A stretch of 32,389 nt of DNA, from contig JAFGPP010000002.1 in the NCBI GenBank assembly GCA_016936135.1, positions 1 through 32,389 on the forward strand, read 5' to 3'. A model generated the notes under the pieces. That model did not search any database and was not told the DNA's origin. It saw nothing but the letters and a program-made list of their open reading frames with translations. Positions 1-6,507 of the stretch are shown here, one piece after another; position 1 is the first letter of the stretch, and each line of letters begins with the position of its first letter. The translations under genes were made by a program, and so were the position numbers. This stretch comes from Thermoplasmatota archaeon. GTDB taxonomy: Archaea > Thermoplasmatota > E2 > DHVEG-1.

Positions 1-24
1 AAATTAATAATATTTTAATTATAA

Positions 25-462
25 TTATTCGGGTTTTCTACTAAATACTCGTTTTTCCATTTCATTAATTTCGTATTCAAGTTGCATGAGATTAAAATCA
101 ACACCAAACTCTTTGATAATTGAGCTATAATTAGATTGTACGCTGCGGGCTATTTCCCTTATAAAATAGTGCCCAGCATCAGTACCTAAAACCTCATTCA
201 TAGAAGAAACAATGTCGTAAAGGGCTTTTCCAAAATCATTTTTAGAAATTGAATCTAGATTAGTCATAATAGAAACATTTTCTCCCCCCTCGAGAAATGT
301 TGTATCCTTGAGACTTACATTTCTTAGAAAATCATATTGTTTTTCTAATTTTTTCATAACTTTATCCATAACAAAAACCGCGTGGCTTTCATTTGTCTTT
401 CTGCTGGATACTGCAATAAGAGTTTCTAGAATGTGTTTTAATACATCAGAATTTTCAACCAT
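25..462 (-). CDS. Single-domain protein, same new domain as the triple-repeat protein at 3300-4520
   Basis: I do not recognise a named family. The 145-residue product has no signal peptide or membrane segment and is predicted cytoplasmic. It aligns along its whole length with repeats 1 and 3 of the protein at 3300-4520. Shared points are an N-terminal helix of the type hhxxLExLI, an R-(K/T)-(T/S) turn followed by a helix with A, an 'SL' strand, a segment ending in 'FIRE', and the C-terminal 'GV(D/N)F-x-LMQLEY' signature. The ORF also opens with GTG at 471. I prefer the ATG at 462 because its N-terminus then matches that of the paralogue. A TATA box lies upstream at 513-523. It may partner or compete with the triple-repeat protein; that is inference. 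Confidence 0.75.
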   Translation of the reverse strand: MVENSDVLKHILETLIAVSSRKTNESHAVFVMDKVMKKLEKQYDFLRNVSLKDTTFLEGGENVSIMTNLDSISKNDFGKALYDIVSSMNEVLGTDAGHYFIREIARSVQSNYSSIIKEFGVDFNLMQLEYEINEMEKRVFSRKPE

Positions 463-512
463 CAAACCCACATTATCATAATTTTATACTCTATTATTAA
501 ATTTTTCAATTG

Positions 513-523
513 TATATAAAAGG
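513..523 (-). promoter_or_regulatory. TATA box for the gene at 25-462
   Basis: On the minus strand the bases read CCTTTTATATA, a good archaeal BRE/TATA match. A start site about 25 nt downstream would give a leader of roughly 20-30 nt before the GTG (471) or ATG (462). Confidence 0.5.
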
Positions 524-669
524 TAGGAAAACTTATTTTTCCAATAATTTTTAAAATTTTGAGACAATGTAAAAAATTCATAAGATTAGCTAGATTAATT
601 AATGAATAATCTTATTATACTTATTAAATAATACAGATGCAAGGTTTCTGAAAAAGAGGATGGGCTTAT

Positions 670-1107
670 ATGAGGAAGTTAGTTGTAATTATCTGTCTTG
701 TATCGGTTTCGTTTTTATTGACTGGATGTGTAACTCAGAATTCTGGTACAGCTGAACCTTTTAAAAATATCTCATTAGAATCTAACGTAGTTGAATTGGC
801 TTATGCAAATATAACTACGCATTGGAACAAAGATTTTGATGAAGAAGATTTACCCATTTTAGTGGTAAAAAAAGTGGATGTAAATTATCTTTTTCACAAC
901 ATAGCAGGAAGAATTGTTAATGTAAGTGTTACAGTCGAATATTATGACGAAAACAATAATCTTTTACATATAGGTGGTCCAAAAACCATTAATAATCTTC
1001 CGAAAGACTATATAGAGAAGAATATTGCTGCTCCAAATACAATTTCATATGATGGCATACACGTGGCTGATGTAGATCATGTAAAAATTATGGCAGTTGA
1101 AGTTTGA
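670..1107 (+). CDS. Lipoprotein, FxLyD-like domain
   Basis: The 145-residue protein starts with a basic tip (MRK), a hydrophobic stretch and a lipobox LTGC at residues 17-20, so Cys20 is the predicted lipidated residue and the protein sits on the outer face of the membrane. The rest (about 60-145) is beta-rich, with a pattern of 'GRIVNVSVTVEYYDENNNLL' then 'INNLPKD', which matches the FxLyD-type accessory domain common in bacterial and archaeal lipoproteins. Its partner is unknown. It is a monocistronic gene with AT-rich upstream DNA. Confidence is high for a lipoprotein and moderate for FxLyD. Confidence 0.75.
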   Translation: MRKLVVIICLVSVSFLLTGCVTQNSGTAEPFKNISLESNVVELAYANITTHWNKDFDEEDLPILVVKKVDVNYLFHNIAGRIVNVSVTVEYYDENNNLLHIGGPKTINNLPKDYIEKNIAAPNTISYDGIHVADVDHVKIMAVEV

Positions 1108-1169
1108 CAAAAAATATACTGATTTGAGTCTGAAATATTTTTAAAAATTTAGAAAGGATAATGAAATCT

Positions 1170-1706
1170 TTATATTTTTTTGAATTTTGTAGATACAGCA
1201 AGGAATATTATTGCACAAAATATTAAAAAAACTTCAAAACCTGGTGTAGAGGAATTATTTTGCTGCGGGTTATTTTCATAAAGATAAAGCACCATTGAAC
1301 CGGAATTGTGGGCATTTGTTCTAGTTTGATTGGTTGGATAATAACTTATTGTTATGTTATGTACTCCATTTCCTTCAAAGATCCAATCCTCCATAATAAA
1401 AGTTTTGTCTTCACCGGGTGAAAATGTATGATTCTGAAAAAAAGGATAGTTGCCATCATCTGTAACATCAAGCGTAATGTCATCTGAAGTCGAATTGCCT
1501 GAATTTTTTAGTGTAATATAAATATCATAATACATAATTATTTGATTACCAATTTGTTCTTTTTTTAAAAAATTATAGTTAGTTTTTGTTGTATCTATTG
1601 ATATAAATTGATCTTGCTCGCTTGCAAAACATGTTGTAATGAAATTATTTAAAAATACAAACACCAATAATGAGATTATGATTATTTTCAAGGGTCTAAA
1701 TCTCAT
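1170..1706 (-). CDS. Secreted CARDB-like protein with PGF-CTERM anchor
   Basis: The product has an N-terminal signal peptide (hydrophobic stretch ending near CFASEQ), an extracellular beta-sandwich with several N-glycosylation sequons, and the C-terminal tripartite signal TPGFE + hydrophobic helix + KFKK. That is the PGF-CTERM sorting signal recognised by archaeosortase A. The middle ('ITLKNSGNSTSDDITLDV', 'FSPGEDKTF', 'HNITISYYP') has the cadence of a CARDB domain. The ORF opens at 1715, but the ATG at 1706 lies 9 nt after a GAGGAG ribosome binding site, while the first ATG overlaps that site, so I place the start at 1706. A TATA-like CTTTAAATA lies near 1755. No archaeosortase gene is visible here. 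Confidence 0.75.
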   Translation of the reverse strand: MRFRPLKIIIISLLVFVFLNNFITTCFASEQDQFISIDTTKTNYNFLKKEQIGNQIIMYYDIYITLKNSGNSTSDDITLDVTDDGNYPFFQNHTFSPGEDKTFIMEDWIFEGNGVHNITISYYPTNQTRTNAHNSGSMVLYLYENNPQQNNSSTPGFEVFLIFCAIIFLAVSTKFKKI

Positions 1707-1852
1707 AAACGCCATCTCCTCAAAAAATTGATTAAGATGATGGTATTTATGATATTTAAAGTTCTCTGAAAAATTATTTCAATGAAAACTCTCAGGAAAA
1801 TTTATAGTGCAAATATCAATTACTTTTTATTTCTAGTAGGATTTGAATAAAA

Positions 1853-2065
1853 ATGTTAGATGCGCGTGGTATTCGAAGAGGTGTTGAAGTACTTGTAAAA
1901 AACAATCTTGAACCAGACTTACCAGAAAAAAAAGCAATCGTTGTAAATACGTATCCTGCGCCAAGTCGATGGTTAGTTGTCAAGTACGAAGATGGGAATA
2001 TGCAAGAAGTTGAGGAAAGTCAGGTAACAACAATGTTTGAGATTAACCGAAGAAAAATGTTTTAA
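1853..2065 (+). CDS. Small basic protein, possible SH3/Tudor-like barrel
   Basis: This 70-residue cytoplasmic protein is not one I recognise. It looks all-beta: 'GVEVLVKNN', 'KKAIVVNTYP', 'RWLVVKYEDGNMQEVEESQV' reads like an SH3/Tudor barrel in which a strand-turn with the D-G-N pair precedes an acidic strand. There is no cysteine or signal peptide. It stands alone, with a T-rich stretch near 1825-1835 as a possible promoter and weak AGGAT before the start. A nucleic-acid or peptide-binding role would fit such a fold but is only a guess. Confidence 0.6.
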   Translation: MLDARGIRRGVEVLVKNNLEPDLPEKKAIVVNTYPAPSRWLVVKYEDGNMQEVEESQVTTMFEINRRKMF

Positions 2066-2241
2066 ATTAGATTTTATTAAATTTTATTATTCAACAGCGA
2101 CTACAATTGCATAAGCAGTAGTATAAATGACGACCATGTGCTATTGCAGGTATATGCGCAGATAGCAATACGTATAAGTATACATCAAGGGTTTAATTTA
2201 TTAATGGGAAGTTTATACTTTTTTGGGATGAGGTTGATGGG

Positions 2242-2577
2242 ATGTACGACGAACAGGTTAGGTATTCTTCTCTTGATTTAAAACGGCCTTTGATAATACG
2301 TGCACTTAGGCGTAGTGCTGTAAGGAAGAAAATTGCTGAATATCTATTTGATATTAATCCTAGTTGTAGTTACACTTCTGAAATTGCTTATCATGTAAAA
2401 ACAACTCCGTCCAATGTAATAGGTGCAATAAGAGGCATGAAATCAAGATATAGGGAAGATGAATCCCTTATAAGTTTAGATATAGTTGAAGAAAAAACTG
2501 GCGGTAACAATATAAAACTTTACGGACTAACTTCATTCGGAAGAGAGATTCTTGAATCGCTGAAAAGAGCCGATTAA
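2242..2577 (+). CDS. Archaeal winged-helix transcriptional regulator
   Basis: The 111-residue protein has the layout of a widespread euryarchaeal regulator family: a short acidic N-terminus, 'IIRALRRSAVRKKIAEYL', a helix-turn-helix at about 40-70 ('SYTSEIAYHVKTTPSNVIGAIRG'), the 'RYREDESLISLDIVEE' helix and a wing ending 'KLYGLTSFGREIL'. DNA binding is expected through TTPSNVIGAIRG. No ligand or sensor domain is present. It lies alone, with upstream TATA-like sequences near 2210. Its target is unknown; the neighbouring surface-protein and response-regulator genes are candidates by proximity only. Confidence 0.85.
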   Translation: MYDEQVRYSSLDLKRPLIIRALRRSAVRKKIAEYLFDINPSCSYTSEIAYHVKTTPSNVIGAIRGMKSRYREDESLISLDIVEEKTGGNNIKLYGLTSFGREILESLKRAD

Positions 2578-2923
2578 ATTGTATTTTTATTAAATCTTCC
2601 CTTCATTTCAATCGTGCCGTTATTTTTCCATAACGGGCAGAAAAACAATATTATGATTTAACATATATACGATTTATCTTGCAGATTAAAATTAAAGATT
2701 TTACTCCCAACAATGCTAAATTTCAATATAAAAATATTTGATTGCATCCGATAATTAGTTGCCATCAAATAAAACTAATGTGTACAACTGTTACAAATTT
2801 TAACTATTATTATCTTCATAATTAAAAGGTTAAATTTTTATCCAAAAACCGCATTACAGTTTAATACTTAGTAATTAGGAGGATTAGGGATAGGGATATT
2901 CAAACTTTTAACGGGTGGAAAAA
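2578..2923. other. 346-bp intergenic region before the response regulator
   Basis: No credible coding sequence or tRNA was found here. It holds an imperfect hairpin (2615-2639) just after the winged-helix gene, a long AT-rich stretch, and a TATA-like GTTTAATACTT at about 2859-2869 that could drive the response regulator. A GGAGGA motif at 2879-2884 has no start codon in range and so looks non-functional as a ribosome binding site. Confidence 0.5.
2615..2639 (+). terminator. Hairpin downstream of the winged-helix gene
   Basis: TGCCGTTAT (2615-2623) pairs with ATAACGGGCA (2630-2639) across a six-base loop, giving nine pairs with one bulged G. It starts 38 bp after the stop codon at 2577. No T-tract follows on this strand, so it could be an RNA-processing or mRNA-stability element rather than a true terminator. 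Confidence 0.35.
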
Positions 2924-3307
2924 ATGTCTAAAAAAATTATGGTAGTTGATGATAACCCCAGTATAATTTTTTCAGTAAAAGAAGGGTTGGAACTTATAGA
3001 TGATACCTACGAGATTATTGGTGCTGAAAGTGGTGAAAAATGTCTAGATTTATTAAAATCTGGAAATTTACCTGATTTAATTTTGCTAGATATAATGATG
3101 CCTGGAATGAATGGATGGGATCTTTTTGCTGAATTAGATAATAATTCACAATGGAAAAAAATACCGGTGGTATTTTTGACAGCAAAAACTGATGTATACA
3201 GTACAGGTTTCGGAAAACTTGTAAGTACAGATTATATTGAGAAACCTTTTGATTTAACAGACTTAAAAAAACGCATTGATAATATATTAAAAAGAGAAAA
3301 TGTCTAA
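2924..3307 (+). CDS. CheY-like response regulator, receiver domain only
   Basis: This is a stand-alone receiver domain of 127 residues. With the ATG at 2924, the acidic pair is at Asp9/Asp10, the phospho-acceptor Asp56 is in 'LILLDIMMPG', the switch Thr is in 'VVFLTAKT', and the conserved Lys-Pro is in 'YIEKPFD'. No output domain is attached. An in-frame GTG exists at 2915, but GGGTGG at 2913-2918 looks like the ribosome binding site for ATG 2924. The stop codon overlaps the next start by 8 nt, so the downstream three-domain protein is its most likely partner. No histidine kinase lies in the window, so the kinase must be encoded elsewhere. Confidence 0.92.
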   Translation: MSKKIMVVDDNPSIIFSVKEGLELIDDTYEIIGAESGEKCLDLLKSGNLPDLILLDIMMPGMNGWDLFAELDNNSQWKKIPVVFLTAKTDVYSTGFGKLVSTDYIEKPFDLTDLKKRIDNILKRENV

Positions 3308-4520
3308 ATCATCCAATAGTTATCTTATATCTCGCATCTTGGAAGTTTTAATACAAAAGGTAGCCAGAAGAACTTCAAAGCAGTTCGCAATAGAAACAAT
3401 ACAGAAGGTCGTCCAAAATTGTCAGAAATCTTGTGATGTTATAAAATATATTTCATTAAACAAAGACCCGTACTTGGAACTTAGCGAAATCGTACAAGTA
3501 GATAAGTTAATAAATTCCGTAGACCCACAGGAAGTATTTGTTGCTGTAGAGGAGATTTTGAAGTTTACCGTAAAAGATTTGAAAAAAAGTGCTGATTACT
3601 TTTTTATACGTGAGTTTCAGGAGGCAGTGGATGATATCGACCACCTTAGAATTAACACCGAGGATATGAATTTAGGCGTAATGCAGTTAGAATATATTAT
3701 AGATAGAAAACAATCGCAGTTAATGAAAAAGAATGAGCTTATTTTTAATGTATTGAAGGCACTAATATTTTCGTTAAATCGATATTACAATGATGAAAAG
3801 GTCATTGAAATTATAAAAGAATCAATAGAGTATCTAAAAGATGTTTATGTTTTTCTTGATTATGTCCGCATTTCTAAAAAAACTGATGGTGAAGGTTTTT
3901 ATCTAATCGATGTGGGCGGAGAAATCAACGATACTTTGTCTTATATTTTAACAGAGGGAATGCAAAAATTCCTAGAATATACTATAAACAAAACTGATTT
4001 GGAGAATAAGAATTCTATAATAGACGATTTAAAGAAAGATCTGGGAGAAAAAAATCTTAACGAAATCGAAAATTTTGGGGTTAAGCTAGATAGAATCAGG
4101 ATAGAAAAATCAAGATACGAAGAAAAAGATATTATAAAAAAATCGCTAGAGTCGCTTATAAAAGTCATTGGTATGAGAACTTCCGATAAATTTGCAGTTA
4201 CTGTAATATCTCATATTCTTGAAAATCTTAAAAAAAGTAATGAAAACTCACCTTTACGCATGATTTCCATAGATATTACAGCAAATTCTTCAAATTTACC
4301 TGATTTTTCTATAGATATTTCTCCAAATATCAAATATGCTGGTACAAGGGAGATTGCTAAGGGATTGCAAGAAATTGTAAAAATGGCAGGCACTCATTTG
4401 GGCAATAAAACAATTTCATTTGTTAATGATTTTAAAAATCAGCTGGGTAACAATTATGTCACTGCTATGCAAGATCTGGGTGTAAATTTTCAGCTCCTAG
4501 AATTCAAATTTGGTTCCTAA
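3300..4520 (+). CDS. Three-domain protein of an unrecognised family, coupled to the response regulator
   Basis: The 406-residue protein has no signal peptide, membrane segment or domain I can name. Internal comparison shows three copies of one ~130-residue domain: about 4-137, 142-275 and 276-406. Repeats 1 and 3 are clearly alike (xxLExLI, R-T-S-x-x-FA, 'ISL/ISI', A-x-x-I-x-x, then 'MQLEY' or 'LLEFKF' at the end). Repeat 2 is more diverged and carries a charged helix (about 225-275) that may be a coiled coil. The same domain stands alone at 25-462. Because the start overlaps the response-regulator stop by 8 nt, translation is probably coupled and the two proteins are made in fixed ratio. It could be a phosphorelay output or scaffold; the function is unknown. 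Confidence 0.85.
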   Translation: MSKSSNSYLISRILEVLIQKVARRTSKQFAIETIQKVVQNCQKSCDVIKYISLNKDPYLELSEIVQVDKLINSVDPQEVFVAVEEILKFTVKDLKKSADYFFIREFQEAVDDIDHLRINTEDMNLGVMQLEYIIDRKQSQLMKKNELIFNVLKALIFSLNRYYNDEKVIEIIKESIEYLKDVYVFLDYVRISKKTDGEGFYLIDVGGEINDTLSYILTEGMQKFLEYTINKTDLENKNSIIDDLKKDLGEKNLNEIENFGVKLDRIRIEKSRYEEKDIIKKSLESLIKVIGMRTSDKFAVTVISHILENLKKSNENSPLRMISIDITANSSNLPDFSIDISPNIKYAGTREIAKGLQEIVKMAGTHLGNKTISFVNDFKNQLGNNYVTAMQDLGVNFQLLEFKFGS

Positions 4521-4552
4521 ATAATTACTAGTTGCTTATTTTATATATATCT

Positions 4553-4885
4553 TTAAAGCCACCTTCTTGCTTTCATTCTGACAATGGGGTCGTCAGTAAT
4601 TTCAATGATCTTTTTTGCAAGATTCTCGAATCCTTCGACAGTATTAATATCGAATTCGCCAAGTAATCTTTCCTTTATCTGTGGTACCTTTTTTTGTTGG
4701 GAATGTTTCAAATGTTCAATACCATCTTGCATTTTTGTTTGGAGTTCAGTTGATACATCAATTTCCTCCAACTGTCTTTCTAGCAAATTAGAAATAAAAG
4801 CCGACCGATCTCCAATAATGTTTTCTCTATCTATCCTATCAATCATCTCTGCAGGCAATTCCAAGAAAATTGTTTTCCGGTCCAT
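4553..4885 (-). CDS. Ribbon-helix-helix protein, probable DNA-binding regulator
   Basis: The N-terminus 'KTIFLELPAEMIDRID' followed by 'DRSAFISNLLERQLEE' is the ribbon-helix-helix pattern: a short beta strand that enters the DNA groove, then two helices that dimerise. The C-terminal half (about 55-110) is helical and charged, with no known domain. The ORF begins at 4897 (an extra MLFC), but a TATA-like CTTTAAAATA near 4909-4918 would place transcription start at about 4889, so the ATG at 4885 gives a leaderless gene and a typical RHH N-terminus. It is convergent with the three-domain gene and no toxin partner is adjacent. Confidence 0.7.
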   Translation of the reverse strand: MDRKTIFLELPAEMIDRIDRENIIGDRSAFISNLLERQLEEIDVSTELQTKMQDGIEHLKHSQQKKVPQIKERLLGEFDINTVEGFENLAKKIIEITDDPIVRMKARRWL

Positions 4886-4996
4886 ACAAAAAAGCATTGG
4901 ATAATAAGTATTTTAAAGTTTGTTTTAATGGTAAATCGGCAAATTACATAATTTAAAAAAAGGTAAAAACAGATTTTGGTATTATATTAGGTATTT

Positions 4997-5557
4997 ATGA
5001 TCGATAATAATATCCCTAGGTTTGGATTCCAGAATTTTTATGCATCAAGACAGGAAAGTAAATGTCCACTTATTCCCAGAGCTGTTGCTTTTTTAAACAA
5101 ACTCATTGAGAATCATCCAAAGTTAGATTTGTTTATGCCCATTATTAGCTTATCTTATGGTAAACGAATTATCATAAATTCACCTTCAGTACAAATCAAT
5201 GAAAGAAATTTCTTAGAGATAGTTGATTACGATCCTATAAAGCAAACTTATTTGCTAATAGGATTGTCAGAACCACCAATTGATGCTCCTTTACACTGGA
5301 TTGTTCTTAATGCAAAAAAGGAAATAAATGTACTATTACAAATGAAGCTAAACCTATCGAACAATAAATCATCAAAAAAATTTCCCCATATAAATGGTGA
5401 ATTTTTACATTGGTCCTTGGAAAAAATCGGAGAAATTTTAAAATTAATGAGAAACACAAATATTATAATCATAGGTAAGGACAATATTCTTTGTGCTGGT
5501 TTTGATTTGAAAGAGGTAGAAAGTTCAATATTAAAAATAATTGAGGACAGATTATGA
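4997..5557 (+). CDS. Degenerate class II aldolase/adducin-like protein
   Basis: The 186-residue protein resembles the class II aldolase fold in order of elements: 'MPIISLSYGKRIIINSPSVQI' at the GN-S-R/ITPSG position, 'FLEIVDYDPIKQTYLLIG', 'PPIDAPLHWIVLNAKKEINVLLQM' at the SSE-x-PLH...V-A-VVHTHS position, and 'NTNIIIIGKDNILCAGFDLKEVE' at the usual C-terminal G-x-x-x-x-G. The zinc His-x-His of the active site is replaced (LLQMKL), so a classical zinc aldolase reaction is doubtful. Its stop overlaps the MtnA-like start by 4 nt (ATGA), so the pair is surely an operon. Family assignment is by eye and moderate. Confidence 0.5.
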   Translation: MIDNNIPRFGFQNFYASRQESKCPLIPRAVAFLNKLIENHPKLDLFMPIISLSYGKRIIINSPSVQINERNFLEIVDYDPIKQTYLLIGLSEPPIDAPLHWIVLNAKKEINVLLQMKLNLSNNKSSKKFPHINGEFLHWSLEKIGEILKLMRNTNIIIIGKDNILCAGFDLKEVESSILKIIEDRL

Positions 5558-6507
5558 AGATAGACGGTAAAGATAAACGGTCACTATGGTTTGAAGGAGG
5601 ACGTCTTAAATTAATAGATCAAAGAAAATTACCATACAGTTTGGAAATATTTGTTGCAAAAAGTGTCGATAATGTTGTTTTTGCAATAAATGAAATGGTC
5701 GTAAGAGGGGCCCCTGCGATTGGAGCCGCTGCTGCCTACGGCATGGTAATGGGAAGTCAGGACATTATTAAAACCGAAAAAAAGCTTCAACAAACAAGAC
5801 CAACCGCCTTTGATCTTTTCTATGCCACGTCATATATGAAAAATGCAATTGAGAAAGGCATATGCCCATTAATTGCCGCGGAAGAATATGTAGAGGGCAT
5901 AATTAATCGATGTAGAAAGATAGGCAGACATGGTGAGAAATTGATTTCCGACAATTCGAAAATTTTAACTCACTGTAATGCAGGAGCCCTGGCCACCGTA
6001 GACTACGGTACTGCTTTGGCCCCAATAAGGGCAGCCCATGCAAAGGGCAAAAAAATTTTTGTTTATGCTGATGAAACTCGTCCGCGATGCCAGGGATTAC
6101 TTACAGCTTGGGAACTTAAACAAGAAGGGATTCCAAATTCAATCATTGTTGACAATGCAGCTGGATACTATATGCAAAAAGGCGAAATTGATATTGTAAT
6201 AGTAGGAGCAGACAGAATTGCAAAAAACGGAGACTTTGCAAACAAAATTGGGACTTATGAAAAAGCAATAGTTGCAAAGGAAAATAGTATACCATTTTAC
6301 GTAGCCGCACCCGAAAGTACATTTGACCAATCTATAGAAAACGGAAGTAAAATTACTATAGAAGAAAGAAACAAAGAGGAACTTATATACGTTAATGGTA
6401 AGAGGATTATGCCTGAATGGGCATCTGTGAAAAATCCAGCCTTTGATATAACACCAAAAAAGTATGTAACAGGTTATATCACTGAAAGAGGCATCATAAA
6501 AAAATAA
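5554..6507 (+). CDS. mtnA: S-methyl-5-thioribose-1-phosphate isomerase family (MtnA-like)
   Basis: The 317-residue protein carries all the MtnA landmarks: RGAPAIG at 51-57 (phosphate binding), 'THCNAGALAT' with catalytic Cys141, 'DETRPRCQG' at 173-181, 'VGADRIAKNGDFANKIGTY' with catalytic Asp220, and 'PFYVAAPESTFD'. The family converts an aldose 1-phosphate (methylthioribose or deoxyribose type) to the ketose in purine-nucleoside salvage. It is slightly shorter than bacterial MtnA. In archaea, homologues may also act on ribose 1,5-bisphosphate or 5-deoxyribose 1-phosphate, and the aldolase-like neighbour suggests a salvage route ending in C-C cleavage. It ends one base before the convergent topA stop. 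Confidence 0.88.
   Translation: MKIDGKDKRSLWFEGGRLKLIDQRKLPYSLEIFVAKSVDNVVFAINEMVVRGAPAIGAAAAYGMVMGSQDIIKTEKKLQQTRPTAFDLFYATSYMKNAIEKGICPLIAAEEYVEGIINRCRKIGRHGEKLISDNSKILTHCNAGALATVDYGTALAPIRAAHAKGKKIFVYADETRPRCQGLLTAWELKQEGIPNSIIVDNAAGYYMQKGEIDIVIVGADRIAKNGDFANKIGTYEKAIVAKENSIPFYVAAPESTFDQSIENGSKITIEERNKEELIYVNGKRIMPEWASVKNPAFDITPKKYVTGYITERGIIKK

Noticed and set aside
4553-4897. Toxin-antitoxin pair
   Set aside because: Only the RHH protein is present; no adjacent small toxin-like frame was found.
4584-4904. Plus-strand frame opposite the ribbon-helix-helix gene
   Set aside because: Antisense shadow with no recognisable pattern; the minus-strand RHH motif is clear.
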